Positions 52,251 through 61,598 of a stretch of 62,739 nucleotides of DNA are shown here, one piece after another (the first letter of the stretch is position 1; each line of letters starts with the position of its first letter). The notes under the pieces are model-generated. The model saw only the letters and a list, made by a program, of their open reading frames with translations. It had not been told where the DNA came from and made no database searches. This stretch comes from Flavobacteriaceae bacterium (GTDB taxonomy: Bacteria; Bacteroidota; Bacteroidia; Flavobacteriales; Flavobacteriaceae). Made by a program: the position numbers and the translations under genes. Location: assembly GCA_030148025.1 (NCBI GenBank), contig JASBUG010000007.1, positions 1 through 62,739 on the forward strand, given 5' to 3'.

Positions 52251-54284
52251 TTATGACTTTATCAATCCAGCACGTCTTAATAAAGCTTCAGGTTTAGGTT
52301 CATGACCTCTAAAACGCTTATACAATGTCATAGGATCTTCTGTTCCACCTTTAGACAGTACATGATCTTTAAACTTGTCAGCAATCGTTTTATTAAATAT
52401 TCCTTCTTCTTTAAAGTATTCAAACGCATCAGCATCTAAAACTTCTGCCCATTTGTAGCTATAGTATCCAGAAGAATAACCTCCTTGAAATATATGTGCA
52501 AACGCAGTACTCATACAGTTTTCTTTAACATCAGGATAGAGTTGGGTCGCGCCAAAAGCTTTTGTTTCTTGCTCCTTAACATTTGTAATGTTTGTTGGGT
52601 CTTGACCGTGCCAACTCATATCTAACAATCCAAAACTTAGCTGACGCATGGTTTGCATACCTTCGTGGAAGGTAGCAGAAGCTTTTATTTTATCAATCAA
52701 TTCCATAGGAATCACTTCATCAGTCTCATAATGTCTAGCAAACAGTTCTAAAGCTTCTTTTTCATAACACCAATTTTCCATTACCTGGCTTGGTAACTCT
52801 ACAAAATCCCAGAACACACTAGTTCCAGACAAACTAGGATAAGTAGTGTTAGCCAACATACCATGTAAAGCATGACCAAACTCATGAAATAGTGTAGTGA
52901 CCTCATTAAAGGTTAGGAGTGAGGGTTTGCTTTTTGTTGGTTTAGTAAAGTTGCAGACAATAGATACATGTGGGCGCTCCATTGACCCATTATGTACATA
53001 TTGAGGTTTGTATGAGGTCATCCATGCACCATTACGTTTTCCTGCTCTTGGGAAAAAATCGGCATAGAAAATAGATACTAGATCACCCTTATTATTGGTT
53101 ACTTTATAGGTTAAAACATCTTCATGGTACTTATCGATGTTATCTATTTCTTCAAAGTTTAAATCGAATAATTTATTAGCAACTGTAAACGCACCGTCAA
53201 TAACATTTTCTAGTTTAAAATACGGTTTTAACTGCTCGTCATCAAGACTGAATAGTTTTTGTTTTAGCTTTTCAGAGTAGTAGGCTGAATCCCATTTTTG
53301 AAGTTCTTCGATACCATCTAATTCCTTTGCAAAATTTTGAAGTTTCTTAAATTCCTCTTCAGCAGCAGGTTTAGCTTTGTCTAGCAATTCGTTTAAGAAT
53401 TTCTCAACATTCTTAGGTGTCTTTGCCATACGTTCTTCCAATACAAAATGTGCATGTGTGTCATAACCTAATAATTGCGCACGTTGATGACGAAGATTAG
53501 CAATTTTAAGTACTATATCTTGATTGTCTAAGTCGTCACTTTTAAAAGCTTTGCTTCCAAATGCTTTAGATAAATGTTCTCTTAGTTGCCTGTTATCGGC
53601 GTAGGTCATAAATGGAATATAGCTTGGATAATCTAAGGTGATCACCCAACCTTCTTTGTCTTTGCTTTCAGCAGTTTGTTTAGCAGCTTCTTTTGCACCT
53701 TCAGGTAAACCAGATAAATCTGCTTCATTAGTAATAAGCATTTCAAACTTATTGGTCTCAGCTAAAACATTTTCACCAAACTTAAGTTTAAGCTGACTTA
53801 ACTCTTTATCAATGGCTCTGAGTGTTTCTTTTTTATCTGTTTCTAAATTAGCGCCATTGCGAGAAAAACTCTTGTAACGTTTGTCTAGTAATGTTTTTTG
53901 TTCTTCATTAAGACTTAAAGTGTCTTTTAAATCATAAACGGTTTTAATACGCTCGAACAATTCTTGGTTCAGTGTAATGTCATTACTAAACTCTGATAAT
54001 AGCGGTGAAACTTCCTGCGCAATTTTTTGAATGTCATCATTGGTTTCGGCAGAGTTCAGGTTAAAAAAGATACTAGAAATTCTATCCAGTTCTTGTCCTG
54101 AAAAATCTAATGCTTCAATAGTATTTTGAAATGTTGGGCTGTCAGTGTTTGACACAATAGCATTAATTTCTGATTTGGCCTTATCAATAGCTTCTTTAAA
54201 TGCAGGTAGAAAATCTGCGTCTGATATTTTTGAAAATGGAGCTGTATTATATGATGTTAAAAAGGGCTTATTTAAAATATTCAT
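52251..54284 (-). CDS. M3 family metallopeptidase (oligopeptidase A / Dcp type)
   Basis: 677 residues. The zinc motif HEFGH is at about residue 465 (TLFHEFGHALHGML), with the third ligand in the following SVFWDFVELPSQVMENW. The N-terminus lacks a signal, so it is cytosolic and should cleave short peptides from protein turnover. Length is normal. It is apparently monocistronic; the 230 bases behind it (54285-54515) contain no gene. Confidence 0.95.
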   Translation of the reverse strand: MNILNKPFLTSYNTAPFSKISDADFLPAFKEAIDKAKSEINAIVSNTDSPTFQNTIEALDFSGQELDRISSIFFNLNSAETNDDIQKIAQEVSPLLSEFSNDITLNQELFERIKTVYDLKDTLSLNEEQKTLLDKRYKSFSRNGANLETDKKETLRAIDKELSQLKLKFGENVLAETNKFEMLITNEADLSGLPEGAKEAAKQTAESKDKEGWVITLDYPSYIPFMTYADNRQLREHLSKAFGSKAFKSDDLDNQDIVLKIANLRHQRAQLLGYDTHAHFVLEERMAKTPKNVEKFLNELLDKAKPAAEEEFKKLQNFAKELDGIEELQKWDSAYYSEKLKQKLFSLDDEQLKPYFKLENVIDGAFTVANKLFDLNFEEIDNIDKYHEDVLTYKVTNNKGDLVSIFYADFFPRAGKRNGAWMTSYKPQYVHNGSMERPHVSIVCNFTKPTKSKPSLLTFNEVTTLFHEFGHALHGMLANTTYPSLSGTSVFWDFVELPSQVMENWCYEKEALELFARHYETDEVIPMELIDKIKASATFHEGMQTMRQLSFGLLDMSWHGQDPTNITNVKEQETKAFGATQLYPDVKENCMSTAFAHIFQGGYSSGYYSYKWAEVLDADAFEYFKEEGIFNKTIADKFKDHVLSKGGTEDPMTLYKRFRGHEPKPEALLRRAGLIKS

Positions 54285-54490
54285 TTATGTTGTAAGTTAT
54301 TTACTAGAACTGATTAGAAACTTATGATTACATTTCTGTATAATAGTAATATTTTTCTCTCTAACAGTCTGATTTAACGTTATTTAACTATTAAAAATTA
54401 GGTTGTAATTAAAATTTAGTTACCTTCGCCGATATTTTTTCATAGAGTACTTAACGACTCATAAAAAAATAGTTGATTAATAGCAATTGT

Positions 54491-54517
54491 AAAACCTCGA
54501 TTCTCCATCGAGGTTTT
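54491..54517 (-). terminator. Hairpin terminator at the end of purE
   Basis: AAAACCTCGAT-N5-ATCGAGGTTTT, 11-bp stem, overlapping the purE stop codon. Confidence 0.75.
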
Positions 54518-55001
54518 ATTGTTTTATAGATTTAGCAGCCTCTATTACTTTAGTTTTTAGCCCTTCTTTAAACACTAAAACTTTATCTAAAACGCATTTA
54601 TCTGAAGCTCCAATTATTTGAGCAGCTAGAATTCCAGCATTTTTTGCTCCATCAAGCGCAACTGTAGCAACTGGTACGCCTCCAGGCATTTGAAGAATTG
54701 ACAATACAGAATCCCAACCGTCTATCGAGTTTCTCGATTTCACAGGAACACCAATAACGGGAAGAGGTGATAAAGACGCGATCATGCCTGGTAAATGCGC
54801 AGCACCACCAGCTCCGGCGATTATTACCTTAATACCACGAGTGTGAGCATTTTTACCATAATCAAACATTTTTTCTGGTGTTCTATGTGCTGAAACAATG
54901 TCTACTTCTACATCAATATCAAAACCCTTTAAAACATCGATCGCTTCTTGCATAATTGGAAGGTCGCTATTGCTTCCCATAATAATTCCTACTTGTGCCA
55001 T
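54516..55001 (-). CDS. purE: 5-(carboxyamino)imidazole ribonucleotide mutase
   Basis: 161 residues from the ATG at 55001 (MAQVGIIMGSNSD); an in-frame GTG at 55010 lies inside the purK end and is rejected. Class I PurE: IIMGSNSDLPIMQEAI, SAHRTPEKMFDYG, IAGAGGAAHLPGMIAS. It moves the carboxyl group of N5-CAIR to give CAIR in purine synthesis. It starts one base after the purK stop. Confidence 0.97.
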   Translation of the reverse strand: MAQVGIIMGSNSDLPIMQEAIDVLKGFDIDVEVDIVSAHRTPEKMFDYGKNAHTRGIKVIIAGAGGAAHLPGMIASLSPLPVIGVPVKSRNSIDGWDSVLSILQMPGGVPVATVALDGAKNAGILAAQIIGASDKCVLDKVLVFKEGLKTKVIEAAKSIKQ

Positions 55002-55002
55002 A

Positions 55003-56157
55003 TTATTCACTAATTACTTTTATTTTCTTTTTAACTGCTTCGGCAATTTTTCTGGCCTCGGCAATATCTTCATGAACGATAGTAACATGCCCCATTTTTC
55101 TAAAAGGTCTTGTCTGTTTCTTCCCATAAATATGAGGTGTTACACCATCCATATCCATTATGTCTTCAATATTTTGGTATACCACATTGCCTGTATGCCC
55201 TTCTGCACCAACCAAATTTACCATTATTCCACCAACTTTACTACTAGTGTTTCCAAGCGGTAATCCTAAAATAGCACGAACGTGTTGTTCGAATTGAGAA
55301 GTATAACTTGCTTCTATGGTATGATGTCCAGAATTGTGAGGTCTTGGAGCGACCTCGTTAATAAGAATATCGTCATCTTGAGTTTGAAACATTTCAACGG
55401 CTAATAGTCCAACATGTTCAAAAGCGGCAGAAGCTTTTAAAGCTACTAGTTCAGCTTTGGTAGCAATGTCTTTTGAAATTCGTGCAGGGCAAATTACATA
55501 TTCAACCTGGTTTGCTTCTGGGTGAAATTCCATTTCAACTACTGGATAAACTTTCACCTCACCTTTAGCATTTCTTGAGACAATAACAGAAAGCTCATTT
55601 TTAAAAGGAACTAAGGTTTCTGTAATACACTCTACATTTGGTAAGTCATCCAGATCAGAATAAGTGCGAACAATTTTCACTCCTGTACCATCATAACCAA
55701 ATTGTGCACTTTTCCATACGAAAGGAAAGTCTAACACCTCATGTTCAATAGCTGTTAAAATTTCATCTTTGTAAGCAAAGCGTGAAAATGGTGCTGTGGG
55801 TAAATTATTGTCTACGTAAAACAATTTTTGTTTTGCTTTGTTTTGTATGGTACGCAGCGTTTTGGATGAAGGATATACGTTAATACCCTCTTGTTCTAGT
55901 TTTTCCAAAGCATCGACATTTACATTTTCTATTTCAATGGTTAAAACATCTACATTTTTGCCAAAATTGTAAACGGTATTAAAATCCATTAAGTCTCCTT
56001 GATAAAACTCATTGGCGGCTAATTTGCTTGGAGCCTCATTACTTGGGTCTAAAACACAAGTATAAATATCAAATTTTCGGGTATTGTACAGTAGCATTTT
56101 ACCTAGTTGTCCACCACCTAGAATGCCTAATTTAAAATTGGAAGAGAAGTAATTCAT
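55003..56157 (-). CDS. purK: 5-(carboxyamino)imidazole ribonucleotide synthase
   Basis: 384 residues, ATP-grasp enzyme: N-terminal LGILGGGQLGKML, ATP-binding FPFVWKSAQFGYDGTGVKIV, and NEVAPRPHNSGHHTIEA at the active site. It carboxylates AIR with bicarbonate and ATP to N5-CAIR, the substrate of PurE. First gene of the purKE operon, divergent from hpt-adk. Confidence 0.97.
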   Translation of the reverse strand: MNYFSSNFKLGILGGGQLGKMLLYNTRKFDIYTCVLDPSNEAPSKLAANEFYQGDLMDFNTVYNFGKNVDVLTIEIENVNVDALEKLEQEGINVYPSSKTLRTIQNKAKQKLFYVDNNLPTAPFSRFAYKDEILTAIEHEVLDFPFVWKSAQFGYDGTGVKIVRTYSDLDDLPNVECITETLVPFKNELSVIVSRNAKGEVKVYPVVEMEFHPEANQVEYVICPARISKDIATKAELVALKASAAFEHVGLLAVEMFQTQDDDILINEVAPRPHNSGHHTIEASYTSQFEQHVRAILGLPLGNTSSKVGGIMVNLVGAEGHTGNVVYQNIEDIMDMDGVTPHIYGKKQTRPFRKMGHVTIVHEDIAEARKIAEAVKKKIKVISE

Positions 56158-56265
56158 TTTAGAAATTCACTCAATTTATGCATTTTTCAGTGCAAAAATA
56201 CATTTAAAAATGTAATGAATGCTTAAAATCGTAAATCAAAAATCGTAAATCGTTAATCATTTGAT

Positions 56266-56273
56266 TATCTTTG
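56266..56273 (+). promoter_or_regulatory. Probable -7 box of hpt-adk
   Basis: TATCTTTG, a perfect TAnnTTTG match, 22 bases before the GTG start; the leader would be very short. Three direct repeats of ATCGTAAATC-like sequence precede it (56228-56258). Confidence 0.5.
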
Positions 56274-56295
56274 CATCTTTCAAAAAAATGTTTCA

Positions 56296-57405
56296 GTGAT
56301 AAAGCTTCACGATAAATACTTTAAACCCTTTATTTCTGCCCAGGAAATTGATGATGCTATTGGAAAAATGGCAAATGATATAGCTGCAGATATGGGTGAT
56401 GAAATTCCTGTGTTTGTAGGGATACTAAATGGCTCATTTATGGTAGTGAGTGATTTTGTAAAAAAATACCCAAAACCCTGTGAAGTAACATTTATCAAAC
56501 TCGCCTCTTACGAAGGTGTAAAGTCTACCGAAGATATTCAGCGATTAATAGGGCTTACTCAAGATCTTACTGATAGAACAGTGGTGATTCTTGAAGATAT
56601 TATCGATTCTGGAAATACGCTTTCTGAAGTTCATAGAATTTTTAAAAATGAAAATGTAAAATCTTTGAAGATAGCCACATTATTCTATAAACCAGAGGCC
56701 TATAAAAAAGACTATAAATTACATTACGTGGGTATTAAAATTCCAAATAAGTTCATAGTTGGTTTCGGACTGGACTATGACGGCTTAGGAAGAGATATAC
56801 CTGAAGTATACCAAATAATGACAACACAACACATGACGAACCTAGTTTTATTCGGCCCTCCGGGAGCTGGAAAAGGAACCCAAGCAGAATTCTTAAAAAA
56901 GAAATATAATTTAATACACATTTCTACTGGAGATGTATTTAGATATAATATAAAAAATGAAACAGCACTTGGTACTTTGGCTAAGTCTTATATGGACAAA
57001 GGAGAGTTAGTACCAGACGAAGTAACTATAAAAATGCTGAACGCAGAGGTAGATAAGAATGCCGATGCGAATGGTTTTATTTTTGATGGATTTCCTCGTA
57101 CCGATGCGCAGGCAAAAGCACTTGACGAATTAATGGAAAGCAAAGATTCAAGTATTAACGCTATGATTGCTCTAGAGGTCGATGATGAGGTTTTAGTTGG
57201 TCGTTTATTGGAAAGAGGAAAAACAAGTGGACGAGCAGATGATGCTGATGAATCTATTATTAGAAATAGAATTACAGAGTATTATAATAAAACAGCCATA
57301 TTAAAAGATTATTATTCTGCTCAGAACAAATATTATGGGGTTGATGGCGTAGGAAGTATTGAAGAGATTACAGTACGTTTAGGGGCGGTTATAGACGCAC
57401 TATAG
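56296..57405 (+). CDS. Fused hypoxanthine phosphoribosyltransferase / adenylate kinase
   Basis: 369 residues. Residues 1-178 are a type I PRTase (HPT): IFVGILNGSFM-like VFVGILNGSFMVVSD, and the PRPP loop VVILEDIIDSGNTLSE. Residues from about 183 are adenylate kinase: LVLFGPPGAGKGTQAEFLKK, GDVFRYNI, DGFPRTDAQA, LERGKTSGRADD. The product salvages hypoxanthine and interconverts adenylates in one chain, a fusion seen in Flavobacteriaceae. The start is GTG at 56296 (MIKLHDKYF matches HPT starts). An out-of-frame ATG at 56288 makes a three-codon ORF whose TGA overlaps the GTG. Confidence 0.95.
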   Translation: MIKLHDKYFKPFISAQEIDDAIGKMANDIAADMGDEIPVFVGILNGSFMVVSDFVKKYPKPCEVTFIKLASYEGVKSTEDIQRLIGLTQDLTDRTVVILEDIIDSGNTLSEVHRIFKNENVKSLKIATLFYKPEAYKKDYKLHYVGIKIPNKFIVGFGLDYDGLGRDIPEVYQIMTTQHMTNLVLFGPPGAGKGTQAEFLKKKYNLIHISTGDVFRYNIKNETALGTLAKSYMDKGELVPDEVTIKMLNAEVDKNADANGFIFDGFPRTDAQAKALDELMESKDSSINAMIALEVDDEVLVGRLLERGKTSGRADDADESIIRNRITEYYNKTAILKDYYSAQNKYYGVDGVGSIEEITVRLGAVIDAL

Positions 57406-57437
57406 AATCTTGTAATTAAAAATAAATGATTAATTTG

Positions 57438-57457
57438 ATTCCTGCTTATGCAGGAAT
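57438..57457. repeat. Type-2 hairpin repeat before obgE
   Basis: ATTCCTGC-TTAT-GCAGGAAT, perfect 8-bp stem, 14 bases before the obgE ATG. Confidence 0.85.
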
Positions 57458-57471
57458 CTTAATATAAGCAC

Positions 57472-58470
57472 ATGACTGAAGGAAATTTTGTTGACTATGT
57501 AAAGGTATATGTGGCTTCTGGAAAAGGAGGTCAGGGCTCTGCGCATTTACACAGAGAAAAATATATTGCCAAAGGTGGTCCAGATGGTGGTGATGGAGGT
57601 CGTGGAGGTCATGTTATTATTAGAGGGAATTCTAATCTTTGGACACTGTATCATCTAAAGTTTAAAAAACACTTTAGGGCAGGTCATGGAGAACATGGAG
57701 GAAAAAGTAGAAGTACTGGTGCAGATGGGCAAGACGTGTTTATAGATGTGCCTTTAGGAACAGTAGTTAGAGATACAGAAACTAATAATATTCTGTTTGA
57801 AATCACTGCAGATAACGAAGAAGTCATTATTTGTAAAGGTGGGAAAGGAGGATTAGGTAACTGGCATTTTAAAAGTCCGACGAACCAAACACCTCGTTAT
57901 GCCCAACCTGGATTACCTTTAGAAGAAAAGTATATCACCTTAGAGCTTAAAGTATTGGCCGATGTAGGGTTAGTAGGCTTCCCAAATGCTGGAAAATCTA
58001 CATTATTGTCTGTAATTACATCTGCAAAACCTAAAATTGCTGATTACGAGTTTACCACACTTAAGCCAAATTTAGGGATAGTAGAATATCGCGATTATCA
58101 AACATTTGTAATGGCAGATATTCCAGGGATTATTGAAGGAGCTGCTGAAGGAAAAGGACTGGGCCATTATTTTTTACGCCATATTGAACGAAATTCAACC
58201 TTGTTGTTTATGATTCCAGCTGATGCTGATGATATTAAAAAACAATACGATATTTTACTTGATGAGTTACGTCGTTACAATCCTGAAATGTTAGATAAGG
58301 AACGTCTAATAGCTATTACAAAATGCGATATGTTGGATGAAGAGCTTAAAGCTGAGTTGAAAACAGAACTCGATAATGAACTACCTGTAGATTATTTGTT
58401 TATATCTTCTGTGGCGCAACAAGGGTTGCAACAACTTAAGGATAAGTTATGGCAAATGCTTAATGCCTAA
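57472..58470 (+). CDS. obgE: GTPase ObgE/CgtA
   Basis: 332 residues. The N-terminal Obg fold is glycine-rich ([19 protein letters not shown]), then the G domain with G1 [11 protein letters not shown]3 [17 protein letters not shown] and G4 TKCD. No C-terminal OCT extension, as usual in Bacteroidota. It acts in 50S ribosome assembly. A palindromic hairpin lies in its leader, 14 bases before the start. Confidence 0.97.
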   Translation: MTEGNFVDYVKVYVASGKGGQGSAHLHREKYIAKGGPDGGDGGRGGHVIIRGNSNLWTLYHLKFKKHFRAGHGEHGGKSRSTGADGQDVFIDVPLGTVVRDTETNNILFEITADNEEVIICKGGKGGLGNWHFKSPTNQTPRYAQPGLPLEEKYITLELKVLADVGLVGFPNAGKSTLLSVITSAKPKIADYEFTTLKPNLGIVEYRDYQTFVMADIPGIIEGAAEGKGLGHYFLRHIERNSTLLFMIPADADDIKKQYDILLDELRRYNPEMLDKERLIAITKCDMLDEELKAELKTELDNELPVDYLFISSVAQQGLQQLKDKLWQMLNA

Positions 58471-58533
58471 AACTTCACCTTTTTACTTTTAATACTTACT
58501 CTTTTTAAGTAAATTTATAGGAAAATCAATGCT

Positions 58534-59055
58534 ATGAAATTAATTAGAATATGTCTGCTTTTACTAGTAGTTTCCTGTGCTCCTATATATGTTAATTACG
58601 ATTATGAGAAGCGAACTGATTTTTCTAAATATACAACCTATAATTACTATTCCGATTTAAACACGGGATTAAGTGAACTTGATACTAAACGCTTGTTAAA
58701 CGCTTTAGATGTGTCATTACAAAACAAAGGTTTGTCTCTATCTGAAAACCCCGATTTTTTTATTGATATTAGAAGCACTGAATTTCAAGAGGCTAATAGA
58801 AGTTCTGTTGGTGTAGGTGTTGGCGGAGGAGGCAGAAATGTTGGTGGTGGCATTTCAATAGGCGTGCCTATAGGACAAGCAAATATAAATAGACAAATTG
58901 TATTTGAGTTTGTAGACGAAAATGGTATAGGTTTGTTTTGGCAGGCAGTTAGTGAATCTAGTTTTAACCCAAATGCGCAACCTGAAAAACGCGAACAACG
59001 ACTACAAGCAATTGTTGAAAAAGTAGTGTCTAAATATCCTCCTGAAAAAAAATAA
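58534..59055 (+). CDS. DUF4136 domain-containing lipoprotein
   Basis: 173 residues. A lipoprotein signal (LLLLVVSCAPIYVNYDYEK) is followed by the DUF4136 fold start (DFSKYTTYNYYSD) and a Gly-rich central segment (VGVGVGGGGRNVGGG). Such proteins are envelope lipoproteins of unknown function. Confidence 0.88.
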   Translation: MKLIRICLLLLVVSCAPIYVNYDYEKRTDFSKYTTYNYYSDLNTGLSELDTKRLLNALDVSLQNKGLSLSENPDFFIDIRSTEFQEANRSSVGVGVGGGGRNVGGGISIGVPIGQANINRQIVFEFVDENGIGLFWQAVSESSFNPNAQPEKREQRLQAIVEKVVSKYPPEKK

Positions 59056-59151
59056 CGAAGTATTAAATATTTCTTAATCTCTGTTAATCTGTAGTTAAGG
59101 GCTTATGTGGTTCTTTTTTCCTGTTCTATATTGAACAAAAAATAAACCAAC

Positions 59152-59706
59152 ATGAAAACACTTATCAAAATTACGCTAGCGTTAGCATTTTCAGTTTCAA
59201 CTTATTCTCAAGCGGTAATAGAAGCTCCAGATGGATTTTCTAACGATATAGGGAATATGATTTCTATGCTTGATAATTTAAAAGGACGAGTTGAACGTAT
59301 CGTTAAGAATTTAGATCAAGAACAAACCGATTTTTTATTGGATGACAATGCGAATAGAATAGGAGCCATTATTTATCATTTAGCAGCTACCGAAGCCTAT
59401 TATCAAGTTTTTACTTTTGAAAAAAGAATGTTTAACAAAGAGGAAAACGAAAAGTGGCAAGTTGCCTTAAGTTTAGGTGATGAAGCTAGAGAGGAGCTTA
59501 AAGGAAAGCCAATACAATATTATTTGGATATTTATAACGAGGTTAGGCAAAAAACAAGAGAACTATTAAAAACCAAAGACGATAAGTGGTTTAAAAAGAA
59601 ACGAAAAGGAATGAGCAATCATTGGGCTTGGTTTCATGTTATGGAGCATCAAGCAAATCATATGGGGCAGTTAGCTTTAATAACTAAGCGTTTACCAAAA
59701 AATTAA
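59152..59706 (+). CDS. Exported DinB family protein
   Basis: 184 residues. A signal peptide (LALAFSVSTYSQ) precedes a DinB four-helix domain with candidate metal ligands in IIYHLAATEAYY and WFHVMEHQANHMGQL. DinB proteins are usually cytosolic metal-dependent thiol transferases, so an exported one is slightly unusual. Function unknown. Confidence 0.85.
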   Translation: MKTLIKITLALAFSVSTYSQAVIEAPDGFSNDIGNMISMLDNLKGRVERIVKNLDQEQTDFLLDDNANRIGAIIYHLAATEAYYQVFTFEKRMFNKEENEKWQVALSLGDEAREELKGKPIQYYLDIYNEVRQKTRELLKTKDDKWFKKKRKGMSNHWAWFHVMEHQANHMGQLALITKRLPKN

Positions 59707-59731
59707 AAGAGGCCTTTTCGGCCCCTTTTTC
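59705..59731. terminator. Bidirectional terminator
   Basis: AAAAGAGGCC-TTTTC-GGCCCCTTTT with one mismatch, between convergent DinB and DoxX genes. Confidence 0.75.
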
Positions 59732-59732
59732 T

Positions 59733-60107
59733 TTAACTTAATAAACCTTGATATTTGTCTTTATAGCCGAACAACACAATAATATTTAAAACAAGTAATA
59801 TTAAAGCTCCAGCAATGCTTCCTGGTTCTAATGTGGCGTGAAATAATACTGCATTAATAGAGATGCTCATTAAAATGAGCGCCATAAGTGCTCCAAATTT
59901 ATCTATAATAAGTGCTAATCCAGCAGCAATTTCAACAATGGCTACCAGTGTCATAACCTTTGCAGAAGCTAGAGCGGCAAAATAGGCGCCGCCTTCAGGA
60001 GACATATCTGCTCCTGTATCCATAAAATGAAAGAATTTGTTAAGTCCAAAAAAGAGAATAAATAGGCCAAGAAGTATTCTAACAACCATAAAAACTTTTG
60101 AATTCAT
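59733..60107 (-). CDS. DoxX family membrane protein
   Basis: 124 residues with four transmembrane helices (VVRILLGLFILFFGLNKFF, VMTLVAIVEIAAGLALII, and two more). The DoxX signature around GLNKFFHFM and the GLALI segment is seen. Biochemical function is unknown. Confidence 0.85.
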   Translation of the reverse strand: MNSKVFMVVRILLGLFILFFGLNKFFHFMDTGADMSPEGGAYFAALASAKVMTLVAIVEIAAGLALIIDKFGALMALILMSISINAVLFHATLEPGSIAGALILLVLNIIVLFGYKDKYQGLLS

Positions 60108-60277
60108 AATGTAAAATATTAGTTAGTAATAACTTAAATATAAGAATAAATTAAGCTACTTGGTTGATTTTGAGATATTTCCTTATTAAAAGAGAGGTAA
60201 ATCTTGCTAAATTGTAATACAATATCTACACAGCTGAAGTTTTTTTGTAATTTCATAACCAATTAAAAACCACTAAC

Positions 60278-61570
60278 ATGACTCAAATAACATCAATTAC
60301 TCCAAATCGATGGACTATAGCCGAACGCATTGGCTTTAGATTTAGTTTTATCTATTTTCTTCTTTTTATAATTATTAAAAATAATGGCGCCTTTCCTTTC
60401 TGGAATTTATTAATGAAGTGGCCAACAGAGCTACTACAGAAATTCATTCCCTGGGTAGGTAAGAATATTTTAAATCTTTCATACGACATTACTGTTTTTA
60501 CTAATGGTAGTGGAGATACAACATACGATTATGTAAGTGTGCTATGCATCTTTTTTGTAGCTCTAGTTGGATCTGTTATTTGGTCTTTATTAGATAGAAA
60601 AAAAGCGAATTACGCAAAGATGTATTATTGGCTTACAGTGGTAATGCGATTTTATGTAGCATTAATGCTTATAAACTATGGCTTGGTTAAGGTTGTTAAG
60701 TTACAATTCCCTTCACCTTCATTTTATAGGTTAATTGAGCCTTATGGAGATTCATCTCCAATGGGATTAGCATGGACCTTTTTAGGATTTTCAAAAGGAT
60801 ATAATTTGTTTATGGGAATCGCCGAAGTTGCTGCAGGTTTATTATTGTTTAGACGAACCTTGACCTTTGGGTTAATAATAACTTTAATGACCACTGCCAA
60901 TGTAATGGCTGTAAATTATTTTTATGATGTTCCAGTAAAAATATTATCAACACATTTAGTTTTAATGACTACGTTTTTATTGTTAAGAGACTTTAAGAAG
61001 TTATGTGTTTTCTTCTTTACAGATCGTGCAGTTAGTTTGTCAGTAATTCGACAACCAGAGAAAGAAGGAGACAGATCTTTAAAACTAGTTTCTAGAATTG
61101 CCAAAGGTTTACTTATAGGCTATATAACGATTATGGCATTTATAAATTTACCGAGTTCTCAAAAACGTTATGGTACAAAAGCTCCTAAACCAGCATTATT
61201 TGGTTTATTTGAAGTAAATCATTTTACTATTAATGGAGATACCATTCCAGCCAATATTAATTTAAAAGAACGTTGGCGTTATATTGCTTTTGAACGTGTT
61301 GGTAGAGCTAACATCTATAATATGGATAAATCTAGATTAAATTTTAAATCTGAAATCGATACTATAGAACAAAAGGTTGTTTTTACTAGCTATAGAGATT
61401 CGACAGAGCAGTATACTATTAATTATATTAAAACCGATTCTACGTTAACCTTTGAAACTCTTTTTAAAGGAGATACTATAAAAGGAAATAGTAAACGACT
61501 AACTAAAGAAGATTTTCTGTTAATGAACAGAGGCTTTAACTGGATAAGCGAATATCCTTTTAACAGATAA
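60278..61570 (+). CDS. DoxX-like membrane protein with C-terminal soluble domain
   Basis: 430 residues. About seven hydrophobic helices lie in the first 290 residues, including the DoxX-like part MRFYVALMLINYGLVKVVK, GIAEVAAGLLLF and ILSTHLVLMTTFLLL; the last 130 residues are soluble (HFTINGDTIPANINLKERW) and probably extracytoplasmic. This arrangement is recurrent in Flavobacteriaceae but has no assigned function. Divergent from the short DoxX gene. Confidence 0.7.
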   Translation: MTQITSITPNRWTIAERIGFRFSFIYFLLFIIIKNNGAFPFWNLLMKWPTELLQKFIPWVGKNILNLSYDITVFTNGSGDTTYDYVSVLCIFFVALVGSVIWSLLDRKKANYAKMYYWLTVVMRFYVALMLINYGLVKVVKLQFPSPSFYRLIEPYGDSSPMGLAWTFLGFSKGYNLFMGIAEVAAGLLLFRRTLTFGLIITLMTTANVMAVNYFYDVPVKILSTHLVLMTTFLLLRDFKKLCVFFFTDRAVSLSVIRQPEKEGDRSLKLVSRIAKGLLIGYITIMAFINLPSSQKRYGTKAPKPALFGLFEVNHFTINGDTIPANINLKERWRYIAFERVGRANIYNMDKSRLNFKSEIDTIEQKVVFTSYRDSTEQYTINYIKTDSTLTFETLFKGDTIKGNSKRLTKEDFLLMNRGFNWISEYPFNR

Positions 61571-61598
61571 AAAAAAGCGGCTTTTGCCGCTTTTTTTA
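61569..61598. terminator. Bidirectional terminator
   Basis: AAAAAAGCGGC-TTTT-GCCGCTTTTTT, GC-rich stem with A-run and T-run, between convergent genes. Confidence 0.9.

Noticed and set aside
54285..54515. Gene or RNA in the 230-base gap behind the M3 peptidase
   Set aside because: AT-rich sequence with the purE terminator at its end; no supported coding or structured RNA signal.
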